The notes: a model not told the origin generated them from the sequence alone. 64,000 nt of DNA from Armigeres subalbatus (GCF_024139115.2 NC_085140.1:18561357-18625356), one strand, 5' to 3'; shown: positions 11,849 to 23,945, counted from the first letter of the stretch. Program-made: numbers and translations.

Positions 11849-13109
11849 ACACCCCTGGAAATAAGTAAAAGTAAAAGAGGATAAAAGTTATTTAGTAACA
11901 TTCTGGGAGGGAGATCCAGATACTACACACGAAATAACAATAAAATTAAACGTCATGACGCAAGAAAATTATCGACGAGCAAAAAATACCAAAGCAAGCG
12001 TCATGCGGACTGACCAATTTTTGTTTTGCGTGTCATCGATGTTTTCGTTGATTTCATTGAAGCCGGTGCGTGACTTTCTCGAGTTTTAGATAACGTTCCG
12101 AGTGCGGGAATTTGAAATATGAAGTGTCTCGTGAAACTCTCTCTCTCCCGGCGTATTAAATTAAGAAGTGTCCGGAACATAGTCGTTTTTCGCTTCCCTA
12201 TGGAGGGAATCACAAAATGCGGCGGAATAAATTCAGTATAAATAAAACACGAATCTCTTGTCAGCATCTATCTCGACCAACTCAACAACCAAAACTCATT
12301 TAAAGTCATTTATATAAAATTTAATAATTCTGTCGATATTTCTTCACACTAATTTATTCCTAATAATGATATAAATTTCAATGAATCGTTATCTAAATTC
12401 TCGTAAATCAATGCAATGATATAGTTTGAAAAAGCATTTTAAAGATGAACACCGGAACATCTTTACCATTTCGCAATAACGACATGAGCATTCATGAAAC
12501 TTTATTTCATCACCACTACACCTTTATCTCTTTTTGTTCATCGAATCATCGGTATTTTGGCGTTTGTTGATCTCCAGAAGTTTATATTCTTGAGGTAAAA
12601 ATTTATTGAATGAAACGACATTAGCTTTTTGATTATGAAGGGATATTGCCGGTAATTGATGTTTTGGGGTAAGGGAAATAATTCCCCTACATATTGATTA
12701 TATTTGAATGAAAATTATATGGGATAGAATGTTAATGCAATTTAGCTATTACACACAAAAAACGAATATTGTTTTACAGAATGTTTAGCACTTTACATTT
12801 GAAAAGTGCTCCGTTTTCCTAAAACTAAAAATAAAATTGCTTTTGGTTAAAGTTATTTTTTCATTTCTAAAGTTTTTTTCAAATGCTTCCTTTGCATAAA
12901 TAAAAGTTCATCCATTCAATGTAAAATTGGTAAAACAGTCAAAAATATTGAGGGAAAGCATTGTTACTTTCGCTCTCATCTCTCTATCCGTCGCAGCTCT
13001 TGTCATCGTCGCCCATCAAAACAATACCGCAGTGTTTTTTTTTGTTTTTTCTTGTTTCAAAGAAAAGGGAGTTTTTCCTTCTGAAAATTGTTTTGTTGCT
13101 TAATTTGTA
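11849..13109. other. Intergenic, nothing recognised
   Basis: Mostly AT-rich. An 88-codon minus-strand frame at 12001-12267 has no recognisable motif and no splice context that I could support. No TIR pair was identified. Confidence 0.5.
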
Positions 13110-13331
13110 ATGATGGGCGCTCTTTTCGTGCCGGTTGCATCGAAACAAGTGCGGGTAACACTGAAAGCGTCCTCAAAAGTATTTAGAAGTTGTGTCGGTG
13201 GATTAGAAAATTGCCCAGAAGTGCATATATGCCTTGCACAATTGTTCAAGTATTCGGGCATAACGGTTACATATGAGCAAGAGCAAATATCCGAGGCACT
13301 GAAAATCTACGGTATTAGAGGTAGGTCATAA
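13110..13331 (+). CDS. Short hypothetical ORF, possible first exon
   Basis: 73 codons from tandem ATGs (start MMGALFVP). I do not recognise it. The frame is less AT-rich than its surroundings, and a good splice donor (GAG/GTAGGT) lies at 13321-13327, just before the stop, so it could be the 5' exon of a longer gene with later exons out of reach. It could equally be a chance frame. Confidence 0.3.
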   Translation: MMGALFVPVASKQVRVTLKASSKVFRSCVGGLENCPEVHICLAQLFKYSGITVTYEQEQISEALKIYGIRGRS

Positions 13332-13876
13332 TGAATATTATATTTTTGAACCATAAAAAATGCGCGTAGCGTGCCAGACTCAACGCCAGCGGTGTACTTA
13401 TGCGAGAATTTTATTTTTTCACAGATTTTTGTTTTTGTAATCTGACTATGATCAAAAGAAAATCTATGGCGGAACACTCAGCGGAACATACACAGTGCAA
13501 TGCACCGTCGGCTAGTGATCTTGTTGGTACTTTTCGGAGCTGCAACACATTTTCCAAGATAATATAAATTATGAAATAAAAAACAAACAAAAAATTACAT
13601 GTGATTTTTTCATATAGATATACCTAAATATACAAGAAAGGCAGAAAAAATAGTTAATGGATAAGGGGGTGGGAAATTCCATCTTTGAGGAGATCAAACT
13701 TTCCTTTCTAAAAGAAACTAATCTACTCTTTTATTTACGGTGTAATCTTTTCTTTTTGACAGTTCTACAACATCTTTTTAAAAGTTCAAACTTTTAATTT
13801 TAGAATGGCATGCACCTTTTAAACCATGGTTGCAACAAAAGCTTTCATACTTTTATTTTGAGCATTCACAACTCTC
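13332..13876. other. Intergenic, nothing recognised
   Basis: AT-rich sequence between the short ORF and the TIR element that starts at 13879. No motif or repeat boundary seen. Confidence 0.45.
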
Positions 13877-14013
13877 TACACTGAACCAAAACATCAGCCT
13901 CATATCGACTAACCATTGCTTCGCTCCCGCCCCTTAACGAGAATCATACACTTGATGGATGACAACCATTTCAATGTACCACATGCCGCATGGTAAACAC
14001 TGTATGTGAATCA

Positions 14014-14103
14014 TCCAATATCCGACTGATTTTCAAGCGAATACCGAATGACAGATCATCCGACATCCGACTGATTTTCAAGCGAATACCGAATGACAGA
14101 TCA
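14014..14103. repeat. 45-bp unit in tandem, two copies
   Basis: A 45-bp unit containing CCGACTGATTTTCAAGCGAA is present twice, head to tail, with three or fewer differences. It lies inside the 1.2-kb TIR element. Confidence 0.85.
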
Positions 14104-14328
14104 GATGATTTTCGTACGAGTTTCAAATAGTAACTGGAAGCTTTACATACAAACTTTGATTTATTTTTTGTTTTGAAATGTAATATTTATTTTGATTCTG
14201 TATGAAAGACGTTTTTATTCAGTAAAATTTATTTTATTCCTCCATCACGGAAATATTTTCATGCGGTCCATAAATTATACTTAACATGCTTAACATTATA
14301 TACTTATGCAAAATTGTGCCAACTTAAA

Positions 14329-14784
14329 CTATCCTTCGAGCCTCATTTCGTCATCCTCTGTGTACGCGCGGAAAATACGTAGCCCGTGAGCGCAACCTGA
14401 TACCAGAGCTGCATCTGCGATACGCCGTCGTCTCGCCGGGTTTACATACGCCATCCAAAGCAGCAGAAGTTGATCAAAATATTTACCGTCGGCAGTTCCA
14501 TCTCGCCATTTTCTGGGATGATGTTCCACCTTGACCAAAAGCTTGGCCGAAAGGACATTTTTCTCGAGATTTTTCTGTAAAATTTAATGAATTTACAATT
14601 TACTTACATTTAGTAGATACTGTCGTTGGCTTACCGAACTCATCAACCTGTTTCCCAACATAAAAATTCCTGTCAAAAACTCTACTTTATAAAAATGTGT
14701 GCTCAGCTTCCGAGGAAAATTATACAAATGGCGATAATGCCGATGCCAATGTAGTTTGCACAAGTCAGCAGCATTTAAAATCAT
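14329..14784 (-). CDS. Unrecognised two-exon ORF inside a TIR element
   Basis: Exon 1 (14784-14635) starts with ATG and encodes 50 residues ending NRLMSS. A donor GTAAGC and an acceptor TTTTACAG bound a 60-nt intron (14634-14575). Exon 2 (14574-14329) continues in the same phase for 81 residues and a stop, giving 131 residues rich in basic and aromatic residues, with a charged C-terminus (YTEDDEMRLEG). The intron has typical mosquito size and the phases match, which supports a real or recently real gene, but I do not recognise the product. It lies wholly inside the TA-flanked element 13879-15058. It may be a captured host fragment, the remains of a transposon gene, or chance. Confidence 0.4.
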
Positions 14785-15060
14785 ACCAATTCTGAATGAA
14801 TTTCATAATAGGGCAGAACCAAAAAAATAATCATCCGATCAATGGATGGAACTTGGTTGGTAAGAGCACATTCATTGTTATGAAAGACGAAACATGCAAC
14901 AAGCATCATGGCAATTGTTCGCTGTTCGGATGATTTTCATTTGATTTTAGGCGGTTGTGTCTGATGCACCAGGGCAACATACGGTAGTAGGAGGAGGTTT
15001 ATTTTAGAGGTGGGGAATGCGCAATCAGTCGCCCTAAGGATGATATTTTAATTCAGTGTA

Positions 15061-16292
15061 CGAAAAAGAACCAAAGCAACTTTTTATTTTTACCAATGGT
15101 TTTTTTAATTTCAATAATGATTTTTCTTTCTGTGTACCAATCAAAACTACATTGTGGTCTAATGATTAAGATCTCTGAGCAAAGGTTCCACAGTATTCTT
15201 TCTTCCAGGTTCGATTAACGATTAGGCAAATAAATAAATAAATAAAAATCTGCATAAAAGTAAACTCTTGATGTTCCTCTGAAGAACCGAAAATTAAAGT
15301 TCTTATCAAAAATTCTGACATATCGATAAAGTATAACGGTGAAAAATCATATCGTTTTAACCGTTTTAACGGTATCGATATTTTGGAAAAAAAAACTTTT
15401 GCAATTTTTGAGTAATTTAAAATTCTTTATGAAACGACATCGATCGCTATCGATGGTTCATAAGAATTTTTTTAAAAATTTTGATATAAAGAATTTTGAA
15501 GAAATTTAAAGAAATGGTTGGCAAGGATTGATTATTCATGTTGGCAAATGTGTTTTTGTTCTCTTTTGCATTTCGAAGTAGCTTGTTTCATAACGGGTGG
15601 GAAAAGACGGAAGTTGCAAAGCGAAATCTCTCTTCCATGCCTTCATCATATATTCCAGATTCGGACGACGAACACTTTACAGATTTTTTCAAATCGTCAA
15701 AACCCGACTATTCACGATTAAAATTACGAAAAAAAATTTACTGTAGCTGCGGATTGGGTTGACTTTGAAGAACGTGAAACGAGCGATGCAGATAATGAAT
15801 TAATAAGCGATAAGCAAAGGGAATCATTGCAAGAAGATGTATCCTATACGTCTCCTTTTCTCTTTACAATGGACACCATTTTCAAACGAGTTTCACAGTT
15901 CGATTGTATTAGGCATTTTTTGTCCAACAACCGTCGTTTCAAAAATAGATTGATAATGTTCAATATAATTTTCTGCTTTTTATAGTTTTCAAGCGAATTA
16001 TCAGTATCGATACTCCCCATTTATTAAACATTTTCAGCTAGGTCTGCGGTGACGTTTCATGACAATTAATGTTAGGTCTGCACTGACATTCATATTTTTT
16101 TAATCTGAATCTCCCTCCCAGGTAACATTAATTTTTATTTTATTAAGTTTTTGATGTTTACATATTGTAATATGGTAATATATTAAGTGATCGACCTAGG
16201 TCCTCCTTCTTTGTGTCGTATATAAAATTTCTAGTCCTAACAGGTCCTAACTGTCGCGACCAAGCTTTCATTCTATGCCGCTTTGATACAGC
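15061..16292. other. Intergenic with short direct and inverted motifs
   Basis: Apart from the possible pseudogene at 15598-15969, it holds short palindromic runs around ATCGAT and AACGGT near 15350-15460. No gene was recognised. Confidence 0.4.
15598..15969 (+). pseudogene. Possible broken coding segment, acidic
   Basis: Two adjacent frames both look coding-like. The first contains IPDSDDEHFTDFFKSSKPD; a run of A near 15735 shifts the frame; the second continues ADWVDFEERETSDADNELIS and later FKRVSQFDCIRHFL. One base of difference in the A run would join them. I do not recognise the product. The acidic N-terminal segment followed by a Phe/Arg-rich block recalls N-terminal regions of some DNA-transposon proteins, but that is a guess. 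Confidence 0.3.
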
Positions 16293-17299
16293 CAGGGTGG
16301 CCAGACCTACCGATTTCTCGGTAGTCCTTGTTGACTCACCTACCGATTCACAAACGAGAGATCAAAAACCACAGATTTTTCAAAATTCCTACCGAGAACT
16401 ACCGATTTTCAACCCGCCAAATAAAAGCACAGCCAACGTAGTAATCTTTCTTATAAACGATTTGAAAAATTTCAGGTAATTATCAGACAAACTACTATCA
16501 GAATAGTTTAATAATAAATTGGTTGAATATTCAATACAGTCGACACTCTACATCTCGATATCTCTCCCTATATCGATGGTTTCCTCAGTACCTTCAATCT
16601 ACATATATTTGAGCTTTCAACATCTTAATAATCTCCCTTTCCAGATATCTCTGCATCTCGATCTGTTCTGATCATATTTTATTCAAGTTTCACTCTCCTT
16701 ATGTCAATATGTCCAAATTTTTAGACCATAACAATAACAAACACATCAATAACAGGACACGATTTTTGTTTTGTTGTCGTTTTTCACAGCAACGAGGTTT
16801 TTGGGATCTGGTACTCATCTTAATTGTCCTTCCATTCCTTGATCTCTCACTATCTCCATGGTTCCTTCAATATCAAGATGTGGAGAGGCGACTGCATCTT
16901 AATTTGGTCTTTTCTATTATGACATTTTGCATCGAATTCATATTTCAGACCACATAAATAGATTAAGGACAGGATCAGAGTATTTTTTTTTTGTCTTTAT
17001 TTAGGAGACTTGCAGCCCGAGGCTGGCTCTTCTCCGAAACAATCAGAGTATTCAATAATTATCATTCCTGCCACTTGTGATATTACTGCTTCTTTGATAA
17101 ACATAATTTAACGATTATCCGCATCTATTACTTTGAAATATCAAAACAGTTTTGTTCAATATTTGGCAGCTATGTCATAGGCATTTTTTAGGATTTTTTT
17201 CCTAACTTTTATGAATTAAAAATTAATTGGGACTTGGGAAGTTTATTGTCTACTATTTTTTCCTATTCATTAGTTTTTCTCAAAATCTTTTTATTGATT

Positions 17300-17493
17300 C
17301 AGTCAAACCTCTATAAGTCGATGTTCTATAACTCGATATCAACTCATGGAAGCAAATTATGCCATACTAAGAAATATTTTCTGGACTACTGTGATGGTCC
17401 CTTTAAATAGCTTTCCAAGGATTCTCTATTCCACATCTCTATATTTCCATGAGTCGATGGTCCCTTTAATATCGTCTCATGGAGCTTTGACTG
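17300..17493. mobile_element. pogo/Tigger-like MITE
   Basis: Left end CAGTCAAACCTCTATAAGTC; right end, inverted, CAGTCAAAGCTCCATGAGAC. The CAGTCAAA terminus with CTC nearby is typical of pogo/Tigger derivatives. A related start, CAGTCGACACTCTACATC, is at 16537, whose partner end was not found. Confidence 0.65.
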
Positions 17494-18326
17494 TAACTGC
17501 TTTTAGATTGTTAAGAATATGGAGATTATGTGATGATACAACTATTTTTGTGATTATTTCTACGGTGGTTTCAATTACACCTTTTGTGAACAATATTGCT
17601 ACGTTTAGACAAGGCAAGTGAATTGAGCAAGTCGCTTGAATCGAACGCGAACTGAAAGTGTAAACACCTTAATTCAATTCACTTGAACGAAAAGAAAGTT
17701 GAACATGTTTAACTTTTGGCAAGTCAATTGAATTCAACTGAGTTGTTCAATTCACTTGCCCTGTCAAAACGTAGCTTATGTTTCATAAAATATTCATTTA
17801 GAAAAGGGCTATTTCGGTCTAAATATTTTAGATCACCTTTATGGAGGTCTCCTGTCGTCGTTATAGTACAAGGCTATGAAGTTGACTATGATGTGTGGCT
17901 AGCTTTGAAAAATGAAACGGTCTGAAGTCAATTAATAACTTTGGATTTATCAGCAATCATTCAGATTGTCAGGCCATATTGATTCGGAAACGGTAACAAA
18001 AACATGCACTTTCACAAGAGGCTATTCTAGATTCATCTTTATACATGTTAAGTTTCTAATATTTGAAGCTGTCAATCGATAAGTTCTTTTTTTGTGCAGG
18101 TTCGAACCTTAATTTAATTCGAAAATCGTAAGATTCAAATGTTCTACAAATTACAAATACATTATTGTATGAATATGTCATAATTTCTTCAGGCCAATCA
18201 GCTTTACAAGTGTGGAATTTTTCTGAACAGCAACATAGATAATAATTATTTATATGAAACTAAATTTAAAATGTAAAAATAATATTGCTGGGAAATCTAC
18301 AAATTTCGTTATTTTATAGTTTAAGA

Positions 18327-18557
18327 CTCGGGTACTTATTCAAAAGGACGTATGTGATTTTGTAAACAAAGATTCAAACGTCGATTTGTCCAATCTGATA
18401 GCACTCCCACGCAAACCATCACCACAGAGAGGTAGGGGAAGCCTTCGGCCACCTGTTGGTGGAATTGGTTTGCTTGGGAGTGCCATCAGATTGGACAAAT
18501 CGACGTTTGAATCTTTGTTTACAAAATCACATACGTCCTCTTGAATAAGTACCCGAG
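18327..18557. mobile_element. Palindromic MITE with 4-bp target duplication, copy 1
   Basis: The arms are nearly perfect reverse complements for about 90 bp, from CTCGGGTACTTATTC inward, leaving a loop of roughly 45 bp. AAGA flanks both ends (18323-18326 and 18558-18561). A second copy at 56862 is flanked by ATAT. The conserved 4-bp duplication length helps define the family; the superfamily is unknown. Confidence 0.85.
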
Positions 18558-18857
18558 AAGATTCAAATTGGAAAAGAATATTTGATATTAATCTGAACCT
18601 AATCGCAACCAATTTTAATCCAGATAGTGAAATTACTTATAAACAATAAACTATGGCTCCCAAATACTTAATTACAAGATGTACGTTCATTTACATACAT
18701 TGAAAAACGTTACATAAGCTTTTTCAACATGAGGCTAAGTACGCCATGTGAAATTATTATTTTATTTAATGGTTTTAAACTTTTCCGGCCTACCGATAAC
18801 TACCTATTTTTCTACAGTCAAGCTACCGATTTATCAAAATATAATCTGGCCACCCTC

Positions 18858-19937
18858 AATACAGCGACAGAGGGCTTGGATGAATGAAGCAATGAAGATG
18901 AGGAGGACCAATGCGTCAGCACCAGATATACTCCCGAGGAAGGTAGCTTCATGAGAGAACAGTTTCAAAGTGCTTAGTGAAGAATGCTTCCTCGCTCCAT
19001 ATGACACTGCTGTACGAAACAGCCGGAGAGTGAAATCAAGCACTCACTTATAGTGAGTTGCGCATTTCAGTTGGAATGAATGTGTAAAAGAGAGGTATAT
19101 GATGCATTCTCTCTCTTCCTCGCCTTTCCTCGCTAATATGGTTTTGCATCAATGAGAATAGATAGAAGGTGAGGAAGAAGACCAAATGCAAGTGTATTAG
19201 TGGATGATGGGAAATGTAAACAGCAAATGGTGACGTACATATTTGCACGGCTTCTTATGGGAGCTCGTTCGAATGTAGTAGTGAAAGCTTTTTCGCCATA
19301 CACGAAAGGCACGCACACAATATATGGATTTCCATACCTTAGTATTTATTTTCATTGGTTTTTCATATACACAACACTTACTCGCATCTGAAACACTGCC
19401 GATGAAAGAAGGAAGCATATTCATTTCAAGCTGCCCTACTGTAAAGACACTATATACAAAGACAGGAAGTCTGATTCCTGAACAAATAAATCACCAGGCA
19501 ACTCTGCGTCCGCAACACTGCTAATGCTTGATATACTTTCCACATTGGTCTATACGAATTTCATACTTCAAAAATATTTGATTTGTACCGTGTTCAACCA
19601 CCCAATAAAAAGCCACAATTCACTATAAACATGTTTAATTGATTTTCAACCACATACGAACACTTTTTTATCTAAATCCATCGAAATATATTCAAATAAT
19701 AATACAAACATATTTATTCGTGCTGGTTCAAATGAACCCTTGCCAAATGTTGCGCGAGATATTTTGGAATGACAGGTCTCTTGCTCGATTGGAATGACAC
19801 TGACAGTAAATTTGGAATTCCAATTGGAACATTTACCGTCTTCGTCTATAGTGTCTTTACCCTACTAAACAATGTCTCCTCGGCATTACCCGGCTTGTGA
19901 AGATACCACGTTCAAAACTCCCCACTTTCAATGTATA
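18858..19937. other. Intergenic, nothing recognised
   Basis: Several frames of 60-75 codons overlap in different frames without family features. No terminal repeats identified. Confidence 0.45.
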
Positions 19938-20122
19938 AAGGCTCCCCCAGACCTAAGCGATTTCATCGCCGCGACCGCGACAACTAGTCGCCGCGATTCT
20001 ATCGTTGGGTCGCTGCAGGCAATGTTCTATTTACGCTTCTATACCAACGGCGACAGAATCGCTGTCGCCAAGCGATATAATCGCGTCGCGACTGTCGTGT
20101 CGCGTGTGTTTGGGGGAACCTT
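19938..20122. mobile_element. MITE with AAGG(C/T)TCCCCCA ends, GC-rich core
   Basis: Left end AAGGCTCCCCCAGAC; right end, inverted, AAGGTTCCCCCAAACACACG. The core has many CGCGAC/GTCGCG words that pair with each other. A second, left-truncated copy is at 31597-31752. The frame at 19872-20294 that crosses it is an artefact of this GC-rich palindrome. Confidence 0.75.
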
Positions 20123-20761
20123 AAAACGAATGCTTCATATTTGCCTCTTCCCTTGTTCGTGCAGCCAGCAGCACGTCGTCGAGCGCACATCAATCGGTGC
20201 ACCGAAATTTAAACCTCACTACGGGCTAAAAACGAAGCATTCGTTCGTTTTTGAACGAATTTTCCAAGGCCTGTACAGCGAGCATAAAACCTGACTGTCA
20301 TTCGCGAAGTCGAAGCAAAATTCTTCACACAAACAATGACAGTTCTTTATGGGTTTTTACAGTAGAGCAACAGAGAGGAGGAGATGGCGGCCATGTTTCA
20401 CTCAAACTCTGACAGATAGCAATGGGATTTCCCATAGGAGGGAAGAGCAGAATTTGCTTCGACTTCGCGAATCGTCATGATAATAGCAGAGGCACCAATC
20501 TGTTGGTTGCAGCGAGGAGAACCTCACAAAACTCGCTGCAAAGCCAACCGCAAGGCTAAGCCGTCTGCTATTCCACTCCAACGCACGCCTCCTTCACGAT
20601 GTACATGGCAGAGCTCCAGTTGCTGCCGATGTCGATGTGTTGCCTCCATCCCACGGGCCAGGGCTTCTCCAGCTGCTGCCGATGTTTCACCTCCAGCTCT
20701 GTGTCCATCCTGCCGTTCCGACGCGAGTCTGTTCACATCCACCGAAAAATCGACATCAAAT
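20123..20761. other. Intergenic, moderately GC-rich
   Basis: Includes a GC-richer segment (20480-20740) open on both strands, with many CTGC/GCTG words. I see no family motif and treat both frames as low complexity. Confidence 0.4.
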
Positions 20762-21756
20762 TTTAGTTAAAAATTCATTTATTTTCCATTTTTTTGTCGT
20801 ACACATTATTTTTATAGCATTTCAAGTGGTTGGCCTTTTGGCCCTTCAACTTAAGTTTAGTTTCTAATTTTAATTGTTTTAATTTTAATTTATACACGTT
20901 TATCTAATTTTTCAAGGTAGCCTTAAAGAGGCATTGGTTAATTTTTAAAATTTGATAACCTAACTATTTACACAAATATTTACAATAATAATTTGATAAC
21001 CTAGATTGGAACAACAATGGATGTTGTGATTTTTTATTGTGGTTGACAATTCGTGTGGCATCTTGCTTTCGTTCGGCGGAGGTGGTTTGATTTGAATACG
21101 ACAGCACCGTGAATTAGTTGTTTTGGTCGAAGTATCAATCTCATTCACTACAGCGCCCTAATTGAAGCCTGGTCCGAAGATAAGCGACGAACCCTAAACC
21201 GATCTCTACACTAACCAAAGCGTTCTTGTAGTGTTTTAATACCGACCAGACGGTGGACCTCAGAAGTTGGCGTCCTCCTGGGAGGGGTGTTATGGAACGT
21301 ACACACGGTCAAGCAGTTTGACCAACATTGACTCCACCTCTCGTTTATTCAAACATCCATCAAGTTTCACCAACATCGGCACGAACAATCAATTTATTCG
21401 ACCAACAATATCACACACGAACGACCGAAGTGCCAACTTGAGCACCAACCATCAAAAAATATATGGGGGTTTGTGCAACTTCACTACAAATGCTCAAACA
21501 TGTTCGGCGAACCTTGACTCCACCCCCGACAACTCAAACCAAAATCAAACCGTTTTAATTTTTTCCAACCGAGCCGCCAACTGTCAAATGGTTGTTCGAA
21601 CAACTTCACACACGTTCAAACAAAACAGCAACCAAAGCGTTTTCTCGGGGGCGGAGTCAATGTTCGTCAAACTGCTTGACTGGTGTGTACGTTCCATTAA
21701 GGATCATCCTCAGGAATTTGTTCTGCACACTTTGGAGTATCGAAATCAAATGATGC
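20762..21756 (-). pseudogene. 3' end of a Jockey-type element, with a MITE inside
   Basis: Minus strand. The 21700-21756 part encodes the C-terminal RT tail (a VQNKFLRMILN motif), which is cut by the family-2 MITE at its TTA and resumes at 21292 with ...NTPPR. The remaining part down to 20762 is 3' UTR-like and ends in a segment resembling the end of the full-length Jockey copy at 53860-53880. Closely similar sequence is found at 23475-23945. The 5' side is cut off by the RTE/I-like element at 21757. Confidence 0.75.
21293..21696. mobile_element. MITE family 2, uninterrupted copy
   Basis: 404 bp with inverted ends TGGAACGTACACAC / GTGTGTACGTTCCA and TTA on each side (21290-21292 and 21697-21699). 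Removing it with one TTA restores the RT codons for MILNTPP in the Jockey fragment, giving an exact empty site. The long frame 21267-21950 across it is a shadow shared with the copy at 3840. Confidence 0.9.
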
Positions 21757-23262
21757 GTTATTATTATTATTTATTCAGACTAAGGCCGAAGTGGCATGTG
21801 CGGTATATAAGAGTCTTCTCCATTCGGCTCGGTCCATGGCTACACGTCGCCAACCACGCAGTCTACGGAGGGTCCGCAAGTCATGTTCCACCTGATCGAT
21901 CCACCTTGCCCGCTGCGCATCTCGCCTTCTTGTGCCCGTCGGATCGTTGACGAGAACCATTTTCACCGGGTTACTGTCCGACATTCTGGCTACGTGCCCG
22001 GCCCACCGCAGTCGTCCGATTTTCGCGGTGTGAACGATGGATGGTTCTCCCAACAGCTGATGCAATTCGTGGTTCATTCGCCTCCTCCACGTACCGTCCG
22101 CGATCTGCACCCCACCATAGATGGTACGCAGCACTTTCCTTTCGAAAACTCCGAGTGCGCGTTGGTCCTCCACGAGCATCGTCCAGGTCTCGTGTCCGTA
22201 GAGGACTACAGGTCTAATGAGCGTTTTGTAGATTGTCAGTTTGGTACGGTGGCGAACTCTATTCGATCGGAGCGTTATGCGGAGTCCAAAGTATGTACGA
22301 TTTCCAGCCACTATGCGTCTCCGAATTTCTCTGCTGGTATCATTTTCGGCAGTCACCAGTGAGCCCAAGTACACAAATTCTTCTACCACCTACCACCTTC
22401 GTCACCACCGATGCCAACTCGCGGTGGGTGGCCTACATTGTCTTCTCTTGAACCTCTTCCTATCATGTACTTCGTCTTCGACGTGTTGATGACTAGTCCG
22501 ATCTGCTTGGCTTCCTCTTCATTCTGATGTAGGCTTCCTCCATCTTCTCAAAGTTACGTGCCATAATATCTATGTCATCGGCGAAGCCAAATAGCTGGAC
22601 GGTCTTATTGAAAATTGTACCACTCGTGTTAATCCCTGCTCTTCGTATTACCCCTTCCAAAGCGATGTTGAATAGCAGACACGAAAGACCATCACCTTGC
22701 CGTCACCCTGTGCGGGTTTCGAAGGGACTCGAGAATGCCCCTGAAACTCTAACTACGCGCATCACCCGATCCATAGTCGCTTTGATCAACCGTGTCAGAT
22801 TATCCGGAAATCCGTTTTCGTGCATTAGCTGCCATAGCTGGTCCCGATCTATTGTATCATATGCGGCTTTGAAGTCGATGATTAGATTATGTGTGGGCAC
22901 GTTGTATTCGCGGCATTTCTGCAGTACTTGGCGAATGGCGAACACCTAGTCCGTGGTGGAGCGTTCGCCCATAAAATCCGCCTGGTACTGCCACACGAAC
23001 TCCCTTGCAATTGGTGCTAGTCGACGGCATAAAATTTGGGAGAGTACCTTGTAGGCGGCGTTCAGAAGTGTGATTGCGCGGTAGTTGCTACAATCCAGCT
23101 TATCGCCTTTTTTGTAGATGGGACACACAACACCTTCCATCCACTCCTGCGGCAAAACTTCCTCCTCCCAAATCTTGGTAATGACCCAGTGCAGCGCTCT
23201 AGCCAGTGCCTCACCACCGTGTTTAAATAGCTTAAATGGTGCGTACCCGTATGAACAACATG
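21757..23262 (-). pseudogene. RTE/I-like non-LTR retrotransposon, 5'-truncated RT ORF
   Basis: Minus strand. Successive frames give RT fingers (EWMEGVVCPIYKKGD, NYRAITLLNAAYKVLS), ERSTTD then an in-frame TAG (22946-22948), motif A (LIIDFKAAYDTIDR), DGLSCLLFNI and a degenerate GFADD block near 22590. The C-terminal tail holds YGHETWTML, GRLRWAGHVARM and DPTGTRRR. A tail resembling (TAA)n lies at 21757-21775, as expected at the 3' end of I- or RTE-type elements; I cannot choose the clade. Stops and frameshifts make it inactive. It sits directly against the Jockey fragment. Confidence 0.85.
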
Positions 23263-23474
23263 TCACATTAGTGATGAATGGACAACGTATAAATCGTTCG
23301 GTTTTGAATCATTCGCTTTCGTTCCTCTGACGATTCGTCAAAAGACTGTTAGAACAAAATAGCAATAGGCGTTCTTCGATAAAGATTCGATTATTTTTTA
23401 AACACAATTTCGAATATAATAGTGCATTTCAAAATGCATAATATTATTTATTCGTATTGAATATTTTATTTATC

Positions 23475-23945
23475 AACTTGTTATATATCACTACACTAAC
23501 AATTGCAAACACTATTTTTCAGCATAGCCTTCTTAACCATTTGTTCGCTTTAAAATTTAACTTAAAACTAATATTTTGATAACCTATAGCTGATATATAC
23601 ACTACGAAATTGGATAACCTATGGTGGGACTTAATAGCTCCCGGATCACTAGTTGGTCGGATGCCAAGCAACGAACCCTAAACCTCTATTTACACTCACC
23701 AAAGCATTCTTGTAGTATTTTCATCCCGGACTTAAATGTTCGTGTTCTGGGAGGGGTGTTCATGTTCACCCGCAGAAATATGTTTAGAACTCGTTGACAT
23801 TTCAAATGATGAGTTTTGGCGCAGCTCTCCGCCATGCCGTATTCGATCACAGGGAGGATGATTTGCTTGCAGACAGCATGCTTATTCTTCAGGGACAATG
23901 ATGACCGACGGTTGATCAAAGGGGACAGTAGCTTAAACAAAACGT
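23475..23945 (-). pseudogene. Second Jockey-type 3' fragment
   Basis: Minus-strand frame 23940-23686 encodes a broken RT C-terminus (SPLINRRSSLSLKNKH, THHLKCQRVLN, NTPPRTRTFKSGM), and the rest is the same 3' UTR-like sequence as at 20762-21292. It is diverged from both the neighbouring fragment and the 47960 element. Confidence 0.75.

Larger units (their letters stand above)
13879..15058. mobile_element. 1.2-kb TA-flanked TIR element (CACTGAA ends)
   Basis: Left end CACTGAACCAAAACATCA and right end, read inverted, CACTGAATTAAAATATCA continue as imperfect inverted repeats for about 40 bp. TA dinucleotides flank both sides (13877-13878 and 15059-15060). The TA target suggests the Tc1/mariner group. 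No transposase is present; instead it carries a small two-exon ORF on the minus strand and a 45-bp tandem duplication. Confidence 0.75.
16293..18857. mobile_element. 2.6-kb hAT-like nonautonomous element
   Basis: Ends CAGGGTGGCCAGA and, inverted, GAGGGTGGCCAGA. Just outside are GATACAGC (left, 16285-16292) and AATACAGC (right, 18858-18865), an 8-bp duplication with one difference. The CAGGG-type TIR and 8-bp target fit hAT. No long ORF survives. It contains a pogo-like MITE (17300) and a palindromic MITE (18327). Confidence 0.75.

Noticed and set aside
14575..14607. Alternative 33-nt intron using the donor GTAAGT at 14607
   Set aside because: It is also in phase, but 33 nt is too short for an insect intron; the 60-nt alternative is preferred.
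19872..20294. 140-codon ORF
   Set aside because: Crosses a GC-rich palindromic MITE (19938-20122); no family motif and the same DNA at 31597 is not open.
21267..21950. 227-codon ORF similar to a minus-strand ORF at 4083-4409
   Set aside because: Both lie in copies of MITE family 2. Similarity is explained by shared DNA, the frame runs across element boundaries, and composition is simple (Asn/Thr/Ser-rich).
22233..23230. Plus-strand ORFs over the RT element
   Set aside because: Antisense shadows of minus-strand RT coding sequence with clear motifs.
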